Shown here piece after piece: positions 9,444-26,005 of a stretch of DNA of 45,043 nt. The notes under the pieces were generated by a model, which worked only from the letters and a program-made list of their open reading frames with translations, was not told the DNA's origin and did no database searches. The stretch is taken from contig CBDFHV010000023.1 in the NCBI GenBank assembly GCA_965247705.1, positions 1 through 45,043 on the forward strand. Reading direction: 5' to 3'. The position numbers were made by a program, and so were the translations under genes. This DNA is from CBDFHV01 sp965247705 (GTDB lineage: Bacteria > Pseudomonadota > Alphaproteobacteria > Rhodospirillales > CAMCUA01). How positions within the stretch are numbered: position 1 is the first letter of the stretch; the number at the start of each line of letters is the position of its first letter.

Positions 9444-9914
9444 TTACCAGCGGTAGTGCGAGAAAGCCTTGTTGGCCTCGGCCATGCGGTGGGTGTCTTC
9501 ACGCTTCTTGATCGCTGCCCCCCGACTGTTCGCGGCATCGAGAAGCTCGGCGGAAAGCCGCTCCATCATGGTGTTCTCGGAGCGCTTGCGGGCGAGGTCG
9601 ATGATCCAACGAAGGGCCAGCGCCTGCTGGCGGCTGGTCCGCACCTCCACCGGAACCTGGTAGGTCGCGCCGCCCACCCGTCGTGACCGCACTTCCAGGG
9701 TTGGCTTTACGTTTTCGACGGCTTCGTGGAAGACCTTCAGCGGCTCTTGCCCGGTTTTCGACTTAATAACGTCGAAGGCCGAATAGATGATCCGTTCGGC
9801 CACCGACCGCTTGCCGTCCAGCATGAGGCCGTTGGTGAACTTGGTGACCAGACGGTCCCCGAACTTGGCGTCCGGCAAAACGTCTCTCTTTTCGGCGGCG
9901 CGACGTCGTGACAT
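9444..9914 (-). CDS. rpsG: 30S ribosomal protein S7
   Basis: A 156-residue S7, the primary assembly protein of the 30S head and mRNA/E-site contact. It starts MSRRRAAEKRDVLPDAKFGD; the conserved VGGATYQVPVEV and LDAANSRGAAIKKREDTHRM are present. It lies 12 nt after rpsL and 25 nt before fusA (str operon). Confidence 0.98.
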   Translation of the reverse strand: MSRRRAAEKRDVLPDAKFGDRLVTKFTNGLMLDGKRSVAERIIYSAFDVIKSKTGQEPLKVFHEAVENVKPTLEVRSRRVGGATYQVPVEVRTSRQQALALRWIIDLARKRSENTMMERLSAELLDAANSRGAAIKKREDTHRMAEANKAFSHYRW

Positions 9915-9926
9915 TAGCTTATGTTC

Positions 9927-10298
9927 CTATTTCGGCCGCTTGGCGCCGTATTTGGACCGGCGCTGGCGACGTTCCGGCACCCCCTGGGTATCGAGGGTGC
10001 CGCGAATGATGTGGTAGCGAACCCCGGGCAGATCCTTGACCCGACCGCCGCGGATCATGACCACCGAGTGTTCCTGCAGATTGTGACCCTCGCCCGGTAT
10101 GTAGCTCGTCACCTCGAACCCGTTGGTGAGGCGGACGCGGGCTACCTTTCGCAGGGCCGAATTCGGCTTCTTCGGCGTCGTCGTGTAGACGCGGGTACAG
10201 ACGCCGCGCTTTTGAGGGCAGGCCTCGAGCGCCGGCACCTTGTTGCGCGTCACCGGTGCTTGGCGCGGCTTGCGAATCAACTGGTTGATCGTCGGCAT
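9927..10298 (-). CDS. rpsL: 30S ribosomal protein S12
   Basis: A 123-residue S12, the decoding-centre protein that controls translational fidelity. It begins MPTINQLIRKPRQAPVTRNK. The two loops linked to streptomycin response are wild-type in appearance: TTTPKKPNSALRKV and RGGRVKDLPGVRYH. It heads the str genes. The 337-nt region upstream, up to the rpoC stop, carries terminator-like hairpins and probably a promoter, so expression may be partly independent of rpoBC. Confidence 0.98.
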   Translation of the reverse strand: MPTINQLIRKPRQAPVTRNKVPALEACPQKRGVCTRVYTTTPKKPNSALRKVARVRLTNGFEVTSYIPGEGHNLQEHSVVMIRGGRVKDLPGVRYHIIRGTLDTQGVPERRQRRSKYGAKRPK

Positions 10299-10394
10299 CC
10301 CGACCCCATTCCTGCTTCAACTTGTTTGTCCGTTGGCTTTGTGCCAACCCGCCCCCCGGCGAGAGTGGCCCATAACAGACTGAGAACAATATGC

Positions 10395-10432
10395 AAAACC
10401 CCCTTGGGCGGTAGTCCCACCGCCCTGGGGGG
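10395..10432 (-). terminator. Probable intrinsic terminator after rpoC
   Basis: Reading the minus strand, arms at 10432-10419 and 10412-10399 pair (CCCCCC.., ACCGCCC/GGGCGGT) with a two-base internal mismatch and a 6-base loop. The stem is followed directly by TTTTGC. A strong GC stem followed by a short T run fits a Rho-independent terminator or attenuator between rpoBC and the str genes. Confidence 0.6.
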
Positions 10433-10584
10433 CGTCCCAAAACACATTTCTTCTCACGCAAGGGCCGCGTCTAGATCGCGGGATCTTACAGAAGATCGCG
10501 GACTCTACCGCCGGCCCCTTGAAGGCGGCGCATACTATGACTGGCCTTTGGTCCCGTCAAGGGCCGAAGACCATTGTTTTTATT

Positions 10585-10615
10585 GCCATCGAGGCTGTTT
10601 TCGAGCCTCGATGGC
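10585..10615 (-). terminator. Perfect 12-bp inverted repeat downstream of rpoC
   Basis: Arms GCCATCGAGGCT (10585-10596) and AGCCTCGATGGC (10604-10615) are perfectly complementary with a 7-base loop, 20 nt after the rpoC stop. On the transcribed strand it is followed by AATAAAAAC rather than a U run. It is therefore not a canonical intrinsic terminator and may be a 3'-end stabilising or processing hairpin. Confidence 0.5.
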
Positions 10616-10635
10616 GACCGCCGCGCCGCGACCCG

Positions 10636-14853
<4,218 letters not shown>

Positions 14854-14914
14854 CTAGGCTCTCCTCGACCGGGTCGGGGTGGTCGCTTGCGGGGATCGGG
14901 AAACGGGCGCGGGC

Positions 14915-19069
<4,155 letters not shown>

Positions 19070-19360
19070 CGATAGTCCCCACTATTCAAAACATTGCGAA
19101 AAAAACCACCGCACCCGATCCGCGCCTCGGGCCCGGAGGACTGGCTCCAGAGTCACTTCACCTCGACGCCCGAACACAGCGGGCGCCGCGATCCCGTGGT
19201 GAAGTGTGGGGTGCATCCGCTTTTCCGGCCGCGGCAGAGCCCATGCGGGCGGATGCACAAAGCATGCAGAAACCGGTCCGCAGACGCGCGCTTCCGCGCC
19301 TCTCCGACCGGTATTCTAGGCAATGTGGTATCGTCGGGGTCGATTGTCAAACGCACCACG
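19070..19360 (-). promoter_or_regulatory. Structured rplL-rpoB spacer with three consecutive stem-loops
   Basis: No gene fits this 291-nt spacer. It holds three inverted repeats in a row: CACTTCACC/GGTGAAGTG (19154-19162 and 19198-19206, with an inner GCCCG/CGGGC), GTGCATCCGC/GCGGATGCAC (19211-19220 and 19249-19258), and ACCGGTC/GACCGGT (19272-19278 and 19306-19312, with an inner GCGCG/CGCGC). In E. coli the rplL-rpoB spacer carries an attenuator and an RNase III site. A comparable role in setting the L7/L12 to polymerase ratio is inferred here. Confidence 0.6.
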
Positions 19361-19729
19361 CTACTTAAGTTCGACCGTTGCGCCGGCGTCTTCCAGCTTT
19401 TTCTTCAGCTGTTCCGCCTCATCCTTGCCGACCGCTTCCTTCACCGGCTGAGGAACGCCCTCGACCAGGTCCTTGGCCTCTTTCAGGCCGAGGCCGGTGA
19501 TGGCGCGCACTTCCTTGATAACGTTGATTTTCTTTTCGCCATAGGCCGCCAGGACGACATCGAATTCGGTCTTTTCCTCGGCGGCTTCGGCGACCGGCGC
19601 GGCGGCGGCCACGGCGACCGGCGCGGCGGCGGAAACGCCCCACTTCTCTTCCAGCATCTTGCTGAGATCGGCCGCCTCGATGACGGTCAGCTTGGAGAGG
19701 TCTTCGACGATCTGTTCCAGATTGGCCAT
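19361..19729 (-). CDS. rplL: 50S ribosomal protein L7/L12
   Basis: A 122-residue L7/L12, the multicopy stalk protein that recruits translational GTPases. The N-terminal dimerisation helix (MANLEQIVEDLSKLTVIEA) is followed by an Ala/Val-rich hinge at about residues 35-52. The globular C-terminal domain contains KINVIKEVRAITGLGLKEAK. It lies 45 nt after rplJ. Confidence 0.98.
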   Translation of the reverse strand: MANLEQIVEDLSKLTVIEAADLSKMLEEKWGVSAAAPVAVAAAAPVAEAAEEKTEFDVVLAAYGEKKINVIKEVRAITGLGLKEAKDLVEGVPQPVKEAVGKDEAEQLKKKLEDAGATVELK

Positions 19730-19774
19730 TGGTTCATATCTCCTTGGGCTCGAACGGTTACATTGATGTGAGGA

Positions 19775-20290
19775 TTATGCGGCTTCCTTGGCGGAATAGG
19801 CCTGAACGACCCGGGCAAGTTGTCCGGCCGGCGCCTGTAGGACGCCGGCAATGCGCGTTGCCGGCGTACCCAGCATGCCCACGAGCATGCCTCGCAATTC
19901 GTCGAGGGACGGCAGCGCGGCCAGCGCCTTGACGCCGTTTTGATCCAACAGCGCTTGGTTCAGGCCAGCACCGAGGATCACCAGCTTCTGGTTCGACTTG
20001 GCGAAGTCCGCGGTTGCCCTCGCGGCCGCCACCGGATCGGTCGAAAAGGCGATGGCCGTGGGGCCCTGGAACAGATTCGTCAAACCAGAGAATTGCGTAC
20101 CCTCCAAGGCCAGGCGGGTCAGCCTGTTCTTGGTCACTTTAAACCGGGCTCCGGCCTCGCGCATGCGGCCTCGAAGATTGTTCATATCGGCCACGGACAG
20201 TCCACTGTAGTGGGTCACCACCACCAGCGTATTGCCCTCGAATATGTCGCGAAGCGAGGAGACCTGTTCCCCTTTTTGCGTTCGGTTCAC
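19775..20290 (-). CDS. rplJ: 50S ribosomal protein L10
   Basis: A 171-residue L10, the stalk base that binds 23S rRNA and L7/L12 dimers; in studied bacteria the L10-L12 complex represses its own leader. The start is GTG at 20290 (MNRTQKGEQVSSLRDIFEGN), with GGAGG about 6 nt upstream. The N-terminal domain contains VVVTHYSGLSVADMNNLRGR. It follows a 318-nt leader after rplA and precedes rplL. Confidence 0.96.
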   Translation of the reverse strand: MNRTQKGEQVSSLRDIFEGNTLVVVTHYSGLSVADMNNLRGRMREAGARFKVTKNRLTRLALEGTQFSGLTNLFQGPTAIAFSTDPVAAARATADFAKSNQKLVILGAGLNQALLDQNGVKALAALPSLDELRGMLVGMLGTPATRIAGVLQAPAGQLARVVQAYSAKEAA

Positions 20291-20608
20291 GGAACGCCTC
20301 CGCTTCAGTTGCCAGGACCGGGGCTGGATGCCTCGATCCGGGGCGGTTGGACCCAGAGACCCGGCGCGCGAACGGGGCGTGCCAAGCCTCGCAATCCTGT
20401 CCCGAACAGCCGTTCAAGCTCCCGATCGGTCCTCTGGACCGGCCAAAACGCTTGTCTCCACTGTCTACGCAGGCGGAAACCCCTTAGACCGCCGCCTCGG
20501 TGGCCGCGGTACCTGCGGTCTTGGACAGGCAGGGGACTTTGTCCGGTCCCCGATCCCGGGCCGCGTCCCAAAGGGGTACGACCGGGAAACCTCGAAATCT
20601 CCTAACCG
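20291..20608 (-). promoter_or_regulatory. Putative L10 (rplJ) leader
   Basis: A 318-nt gap between rplA and rplJ with no gene. On the minus strand the part at about 20526-20462 carries the elements GTCCAAGACCGCAGGTACC and GCCTGCGTAGACAGTGGAG. These resemble the conserved pairing segments of alphaproteobacterial L10 leaders, where the L10/L7-L12 complex binds and represses rplJL. A separate 6-bp hairpin (GGGGAC/GTCCCC) is at 20532-20551. The assignment is by recognition of motifs, not by a covariance search. Confidence 0.6.
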
Positions 20609-21307
20609 TTAGCCGATCACACTCGACACGTCGATCCTGAGCCCCGGCCCCATGGTGGAACTGAGGCTGATTCTCTTCAAATAGGTGCCCTTGGCGCCGC
20701 TGGGTTTGGCCTTCAGCAGCGCATCGACGAAGGAGCGCACGTTCTCGCGCAAGGCCTCGTCGGAGAAGCTGGCACGGCCGACGCCCGCGTGGACGATACC
20801 CGCCTTCTCCACCCGATATTGAACCTGGCCACCCTTGGCCGCCTTTACGGCCTCGCCGACATCGTTGGTCACTGTCCCCAACTTGGGGTTGGGCATTAAT
20901 CCCCGGGGGCCGAGAACCTTGCCCAGCCGACCCACCACGGCCATCATGTCGGGCGTGGCCACACAGCGGTCGAAACCGATATCGCCGCCCTGGATCTTTT
21001 CCGCCAGATCCTCCGCGCCCACCAGGTCGGCACCCGCTTTCTGGGCTTCCTCGGCCTTGGCGTCCTTGGCGAAGACCGCGACCCGTACGGCTTTTCCGGT
21101 GCCGTTGGGCAGGGAAGTGACCCCGCGCACCATCTGGTCGGCGTGGCGGGGGTCGACGCCTAAGTTGACGGATACCTCGACGGTCTCGTCGAATTTGGCC
21201 TTGGCGCTTTTCTTGATCAGCGCCACCGCGTCGTTGAGCGCGTAGCCCTGCTCTCGGTCCACCTCTTCGTAGACCGCATTCAATCGCTTGCCTTTGTTCT
21301 TCGCCAT
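20609..21307 (-). CDS. rplA: 50S ribosomal protein L1
   Basis: A 232-residue L1 of the mobile L1 stalk near the E site, and an autogenous repressor of rplKA in studied bacteria. Conserved segments are VSVNLGVDPRHADQMVRG, GRLGKVLGPRGLMPNPKLGT and the C-terminal KPSGAKGTYLKRISLSSTMG. It lies 12 nt after rplK. Confidence 0.98.
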   Translation of the reverse strand: MAKNKGKRLNAVYEEVDREQGYALNDAVALIKKSAKAKFDETVEVSVNLGVDPRHADQMVRGVTSLPNGTGKAVRVAVFAKDAKAEEAQKAGADLVGAEDLAEKIQGGDIGFDRCVATPDMMAVVGRLGKVLGPRGLMPNPKLGTVTNDVGEAVKAAKGGQVQYRVEKAGIVHAGVGRASFSDEALRENVRSFVDALLKAKPSGAKGTYLKRISLSSTMGPGLRIDVSSVIG

Positions 21308-21319
21308 GGTCTGGGCTCC

Positions 21320-21748
21320 CTATCCCACCACTTCCAATCCCATCGACCGGGCCGAGCCGGCGATCATCTTCATCGCCTGCTCCACGTCGGTCGTGTTCAG
21401 ATCCGGCATCTTCTGTTCGGCGATTTCGCGCACCTGGGTCATGGTGACCCGGCCGATAATCTCCCGGCCCGGCGTTTCCGAGGCCTTGTTCAGCTTCGCC
21501 GCCTTCTTGAGGAAATAGCTGGCCGGCGGGGTCTTGCTGATAAAGCTGAACGTGCGGTCATGATAGGCGGTGATAACGACCGGAATCGGAATGCCCTGCT
21601 CGACGTTCTGGGTGTGGGCGTTAAACGCCTTGCAGAACTCCATGATGTTGAGGCCGGCTTGGCCCAAGGCCGGCCCGATGGGGGGCGATGGGTTCGCCTG
21701 CCCCGCCGGCACCTGCAGCTTGATGTATCCCTTGATCTTCTTCGCCAT
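21320..21748 (-). CDS. rplK: 50S ribosomal protein L11
   Basis: A 142-residue L11, part of the GTPase-associated centre and the stringent-response trigger for RelA-type enzymes. The proline-rich N-terminus KLQVPAGQANPSPPIGPALG and the C-terminal rRNA-binding domain (GREIIGRVTMTQVREIAEQK) are present. It starts 49 nt after nusG. Confidence 0.98.
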   Translation of the reverse strand: MAKKIKGYIKLQVPAGQANPSPPIGPALGQAGLNIMEFCKAFNAHTQNVEQGIPIPVVITAYHDRTFSFISKTPPASYFLKKAAKLNKASETPGREIIGRVTMTQVREIAEQKMPDLNTTDVEQAMKMIAGSARSMGLEVVG

Positions 21749-21797
21749 GGCGGTTCTCGAGTTTCCTTAGCCTACGTCCAGGTAACGGCGCGATGAT

Positions 21798-22328
21798 CTA
21801 AAGTTTCTCCACCTGGGAGTATTCCAGTTCCACGGGGGTCGAACGCCCGAAGATGGACACCGCCACCTTGAGGCGCGCCCGCTCTTCGTCCACGTCTTCC
21901 ACCAGGCCGTTGAACGAGGTGAAGGGCCCGTCGCTGACCCGCACCTGCTCGCCGACTTCAAAGGTAATCGACGGCTTGGGCCGCTCGATCCCCTCCTGCA
22001 CCTGATGCATGATGCGCTCGGCTTCCTTGTCGCTGATCGGCTGAGGACGCCCGCCGCCGCCCAGAAAGCCGGTCACCTTGGGCGTGTTCTTGACCAGGTG
22101 CCAGGTCTCGTCGGTCATGTCCATCTTGACCAGCACATAGCCGGGAAAGAATTTGCGTTCGGCGTTGACGCGGGAACCGCGCCGCATCTCGACAACCTCT
22201 TCCGTCGGCACCAGAACCTGATCGATGTTGTTTTCCAGGCCGGCCTGCCTGGATTGCTCCTCGATCGACTGGGCCACCTTCTTCTCGAAGCCGGAATAGA
22301 CGTGAATGACGTACCAGTGAGCCGCCAT
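21798..22328 (-). CDS. nusG: Transcription termination/antitermination factor NusG
   Basis: A 176-residue NusG, which binds RNA polymerase through its N-terminal domain and Rho or S10 through its KOW domain. The N-terminus is HWYVIHVYSGFEKKVAQSI. The conserved FPGYVLVKMDM is present, and the KOW motif reads GEQVRVSDGPFTSFNGLVED. It follows secE after 4 nt, the usual secE-nusG pair. Confidence 0.98.
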   Translation of the reverse strand: MAAHWYVIHVYSGFEKKVAQSIEEQSRQAGLENNIDQVLVPTEEVVEMRRGSRVNAERKFFPGYVLVKMDMTDETWHLVKNTPKVTGFLGGGGRPQPISDKEAERIMHQVQEGIERPKPSITFEVGEQVRVSDGPFTSFNGLVEDVDEERARLKVAVSIFGRSTPVELEYSQVEKL

Positions 22329-22332
22329 GGCT

Positions 22333-22530
22333 TCAGCCTCCGAGCCCGAAGATCTGCTTCACGCCCCACGCCATCACCTGATCGACCAGAAAGAAGAACA
22401 CGGCGGCAAGGAACACCATGACAAAGACCATCGCCGTCGAAATGGCTGTCTCACGCCGGGTCGGCCAGGTGACCTTGGCGGCCTCCTGGCGGATCTGTCG
22501 AAGGAACTGTGCCGGGCTCGTCTTCGCCAT
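22333..22530 (-). CDS. secE: Preprotein translocase subunit SecE
   Basis: A 65-residue SecE with one transmembrane helix, the essential clamp of the SecYEG channel. The amphipathic segment FLRQIRQEAAKVTWPTRRE is followed by a hydrophobic helix (about residues 32-53). I chose the ATG at 22530 (MAKTSPAQFL) because it has AAGG 6 nt upstream and matches the family N-terminus. An ATG five codons upstream (22545) is the alternative. Confidence 0.94.
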   Translation of the reverse strand: MAKTSPAQFLRQIRQEAAKVTWPTRRETAISTAMVFVMVFLAAVFFFLVDQVMAWGVKQIFGLGG

Positions 22531-22619
22531 TTCAACCTTCATCAAGCCCTCGCGGGGCCTTCTTCACTGGGCCCGCGCGCCCGCTGTCCGCCGGCGGGCC
22601 CGGATGGCCAGTGCGATGC

Positions 22620-22695
22620 TGGCAGGAGTGGAGGGACTCGAACCCACAACCCCCGGTTTTGGAGACCGGTGCTCTGCCAATTGAGCTACACTCCT
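22620..22695 (-). tRNA. tRNA-Trp (CCA)
   Basis: A 76-nt cloverleaf with CCA encoded. Acceptor stem AGGAGTG/CACTCCT, D arm TAGCTCAATTGGCAGAGC, anticodon loop CTCCAAA (anticodon CCA), T arm GGGTTCGAGTCCC. It sits between tuf copy 2 and secE, as in many proteobacteria. Confidence 0.97.
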
Positions 22696-22705
22696 TCAGA
22701 ACACG

Positions 22706-23929
<1,224 letters not shown>

Positions 23930-24005
23930 TTGACAATCCGTGTTATTCGTTACGCCAAGTCGGTCGCGTTATTTGGTCCCGTACGGCCCCGCCCGCTGCC
24001 CCGGC

Positions 24006-24079
24006 TGGAGCGGGTGATGGGGATCGAACCCACATAACCAGCTTGGAAGGCTGGGGCTCTACCATTGAGCTACACCCGC
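24006..24079 (-). tRNA. tRNA-Gly (TCC)
   Basis: A 74-nt cloverleaf with CCA encoded. Acceptor GCGGGTG/CACCCGC, D arm TAGCTCAATGGTAGAGC, anticodon loop CTTCCAA (TCC), T arm GGGTTCGATCCC. It lies 80 nt upstream of tuf copy 2 and 88 nt downstream of tRNA-Tyr, probably in one transcript. Confidence 0.97.
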
Positions 24080-24167
24080 GCCGGGTTCCTTCGCCTTCCA
24101 GGGATTCCTTCTCATGTGGCGGCGGCGCAGGCCACCCCAGCGCATGCCGCCGTGGAAACGCCCGAAA

Positions 24168-24252
24168 TGGTGGAGGGGGTTGGATTCGAACCAACGTAGG
24201 CAATGCCAACGGGTTTACAGCCCGTCCCCTTTAGCCACTCGGGCACCCCTCC
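24168..24252 (-). tRNA. tRNA-Tyr (GTA)
   Basis: An 85-nt class II tRNA with a long variable arm and encoded CCA. Acceptor GGAGGGG/CCCCTCC, anticodon loop CTGTAAA (GTA), T arm TTGGTTCGAATCCAA. It is the first element of the tRNA-tuf-tRNA-secE transcript. Confidence 0.96.
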
Positions 24253-24286
24253 CTACGTCGATTGAAGATCCCGCGCCGAACGGGTG

Positions 24287-24315
24287 GAGTAGCGAGGATT
24301 GGCGGGGTTTGTCAA
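24287..24315 (-). promoter_or_regulatory. Probable sigma-70 promoter of the tRNA-Tyr/Gly-tuf transcript
   Basis: On the minus strand a consensus -35 TTGACA (24315-24310) is followed after exactly 17 bp by CTACTC (24292-24287), a plausible alphaproteobacterial -10. The predicted start lies about 30 nt before tRNA-Tyr. A perfect -35 with optimal spacing is expected for a strongly expressed tRNA/EF-Tu unit. Confidence 0.65.
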
Positions 24316-24408
24316 CTTCTCAATTCGGCGAACGGCACTATCGCCCGCGCCCAAGCCGCGCGGTACGCCATTGCAGACATCGCCTTCGTGGCCATGCTAA
24401 GCAGCGCC

Positions 24409-25344
24409 ATGACCGAACACAAGGGGCACGAAAACACTTTTCCCGCCGCCGGGTCGCGAAAGCGGTCCCGGAGCAACCGCCCGGGCAGGGCGGGTGACGA
24501 CAAGAACCAGGTCGGCGATCCCCGCCGGCCAAGCCCCAAACGCCGCCCGCGTCAGGCGGATCCCGGCGAGCCCCCGCGGCGGGACGGCGCGCGCGCCGCG
24601 GGCCGAACGTGGCTTTACGGCTTCCATACGGTGCTCGCGGCCATCGCCAATCCGAACCGCTTGTGCCACCACCTTCTCGCCACCGCGCCGATGGCCGAGA
24701 CCTTGTGCGCCCTGCCGGACAAGGCGCAGGGCAATCGTCCCCTGCCCGGCCTGGAAGTGGTCGAGGGTGGCGAGATCGGACGCCGCCTGCCGCGTGACGC
24801 CGTGCACCAGGGTATGGCCGTCCAGGTGGATCCCCTGCCCCCGGCGTCTCTCGAGGACGTCCTGTCCGCCCCCGCGCCGGCGGGGCGCGACATCGTGGTG
24901 CTCATCGACCGGGCCTCGGACCCCCGCAATATCGGCGCCGTCATGCGCTCCGCGGCCGCCTTCGGCGCCCGAGCGGTTCTCCTGCCGGCCCGCCATTCCC
25001 CCGAGAACACACCGGCCCTCGCAAAGGCGGCGTCCGGCGCCCTCGACCGCATCCCCCTGATCCGGGTGCCGAACCTGAACCGGGCGATGATCTTGTTGAA
25101 ATCCCGCGGCTACTGGATCGTCGGCCTGGCCGCTGATGCCCAGGAGCCCCTGTGGCGCGTCGACCTGGGGAACAAGGTCGCCCTGGCCGTAGGCTCCGAG
25201 GGTGAGGGCCTGCGCCGGCTGACCCAGGAAACCTGCGACACCATGGTGTCCATCCCGATGACGACCCATGCCGGCAGCCTCAACCTCTCCGCCGCCGCCG
25301 CCGTCGCCCTCTACGAGTTGTCCCGGAACTCGGGCGGCGCCTGA
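24409..25344 (+). CDS. rlmB: 23S rRNA 2'-O-methyltransferase, RlmB/TrmH family
   Basis: About 311 residues from the ATG at 24409 (MTEHKGHEN). The open frame continues 49 codons upstream without family-like sequence. A basic, disordered N-terminus (about residues 1-65) precedes the substrate-binding domain, which starts near GRTWLYGFHTVLAAIANPNR. The SPOUT methyltransferase domain has the SAM-knot motifs RASDPRNIGAVMRSAAAFGA, AVGSEGEGLR and SLNLSAAAAVALYE. RlmB methylates G2251 of the 23S P-loop; family members can also act on tRNA, so the exact target is inferred. It is divergent from the tRNA-Tyr promoter. Confidence 0.9.
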   Translation: MTEHKGHENTFPAAGSRKRSRSNRPGRAGDDKNQVGDPRRPSPKRRPRQADPGEPPRRDGARAAGRTWLYGFHTVLAAIANPNRLCHHLLATAPMAETLCALPDKAQGNRPLPGLEVVEGGEIGRRLPRDAVHQGMAVQVDPLPPASLEDVLSAPAPAGRDIVVLIDRASDPRNIGAVMRSAAAFGARAVLLPARHSPENTPALAKAASGALDRIPLIRVPNLNRAMILLKSRGYWIVGLAADAQEPLWRVDLGNKVALAVGSEGEGLRRLTQETCDTMVSIPMTTHAGSLNLSAAAAVALYELSRNSGGA

Positions 25345-25442
25345 TACCGGTGAGCGTTTTGGTGACTCGCCCGCGTCTCTTGGACGCCACTCTGGGACGG
25401 GCGCTTTCCGAGCGGCATCCCGTCACGGAAGCAACGTCGCCG

Positions 25443-25880
25443 TCACAGCCGCGCCTTGGTGCTCCGCGGCGTTGCCAGCAGGAGGTTCGTTTCGCTGCCC
25501 GTAATGCCGGGCGTGAGGCGGATCTTGCGAAGAACCCCGTCCAGATCGGTCAGGCTGGACGCCCCGAGCTCGAGCAACAGATCCCATCGGCCGTTGGTGG
25601 TGTGGATGGCGGAAACCTCGGAAAAACCCTCAAGGGCACGGATCACCCGGTCGGCCGCGTGCCCCTCGATGCGGATCAGCATGATGCCGCGCACCGGCAG
25701 GTCCACGGTGTCGGCGCGCAGGATCACCGTGTAGCCGATGATCTCGCCCGATCGCCGAAGCCGCTCCATCCGCGCCCGCACCGTCGCCCGGGACGCACCC
25801 AGTTCGGCCGCCAAGCCGGAGACGCTGCGCCGCCCGTCATGGCGCAGCAGCGTGACGAGTTTTTGATCCAGGGAGTCCAT
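25443..25880 (-). CDS. Lrp/AsnC family transcriptional regulator
   Basis: A 145-residue protein with an N-terminal winged helix-turn-helix (about residues 3-52: LDQKLVTLLRHDGRRSVSGL, then SRATVRARMERLRRSG) and a C-terminal RAM ligand-binding domain (GIMLIRIEGHAADRVI onwards). It is transcribed away from arginase-ocd across a 125-bp AT-rich intergenic region. By analogy with Lrp-type regulators of arginine, ornithine and proline catabolism it probably controls that pair. Inducer unknown. Confidence 0.92.
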   Translation of the reverse strand: MDSLDQKLVTLLRHDGRRSVSGLAAELGASRATVRARMERLRRSGEIIGYTVILRADTVDLPVRGIMLIRIEGHAADRVIRALEGFSEVSAIHTTNGRWDLLLELGASSLTDLDGVLRKIRLTPGITGSETNLLLATPRSTKARL

Positions 25881-26005
25881 ATATGTCCAATTCGATAATC
25901 AATATGTTTCAATATGATATATATCCGGCTTCAATTTGCCAATAATAAGAGTTCATTACGCCATTTCCGGCCGATAGGATCGTCGCCAGGAAAGGATGAT
26001 CCGCC
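25881..26005. promoter_or_regulatory. Divergent control region of the Lrp-type regulator and arginase
   Basis: This 125-bp intergenic region is strikingly AT-rich between 25880 and 25955 compared with its surroundings. It contains a direct repeat CAATATG at 25900-25906 and 25910-25916, so the copies are one helical turn (10 bp) apart. The palindrome CATATATG at 25878-25885 includes the regulator start codon. These are typical of an Lrp-type operator with overlapping divergent promoters. A purine-rich AGGAAAGGATG precedes the arginase ATG. Confidence 0.5.

Larger units (their letters stand above)
10299..10635 (-). promoter_or_regulatory. rpoC-rpsL intergenic region
   Basis: This 337-bp region separates rpoC from rpsL. 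On the minus strand it contains a perfect 12-bp inverted repeat just after rpoC (10585-10615) and a GC-rich hairpin followed by TTTT (10395-10432). Nearer rpsL is a 6-bp hairpin GTTGGC/GCCAAC (10332-10348). The str operon promoter probably lies between 10300 and 10395, but I see no convincing -35/-10 pair. No gene is supported here. Confidence 0.5.
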
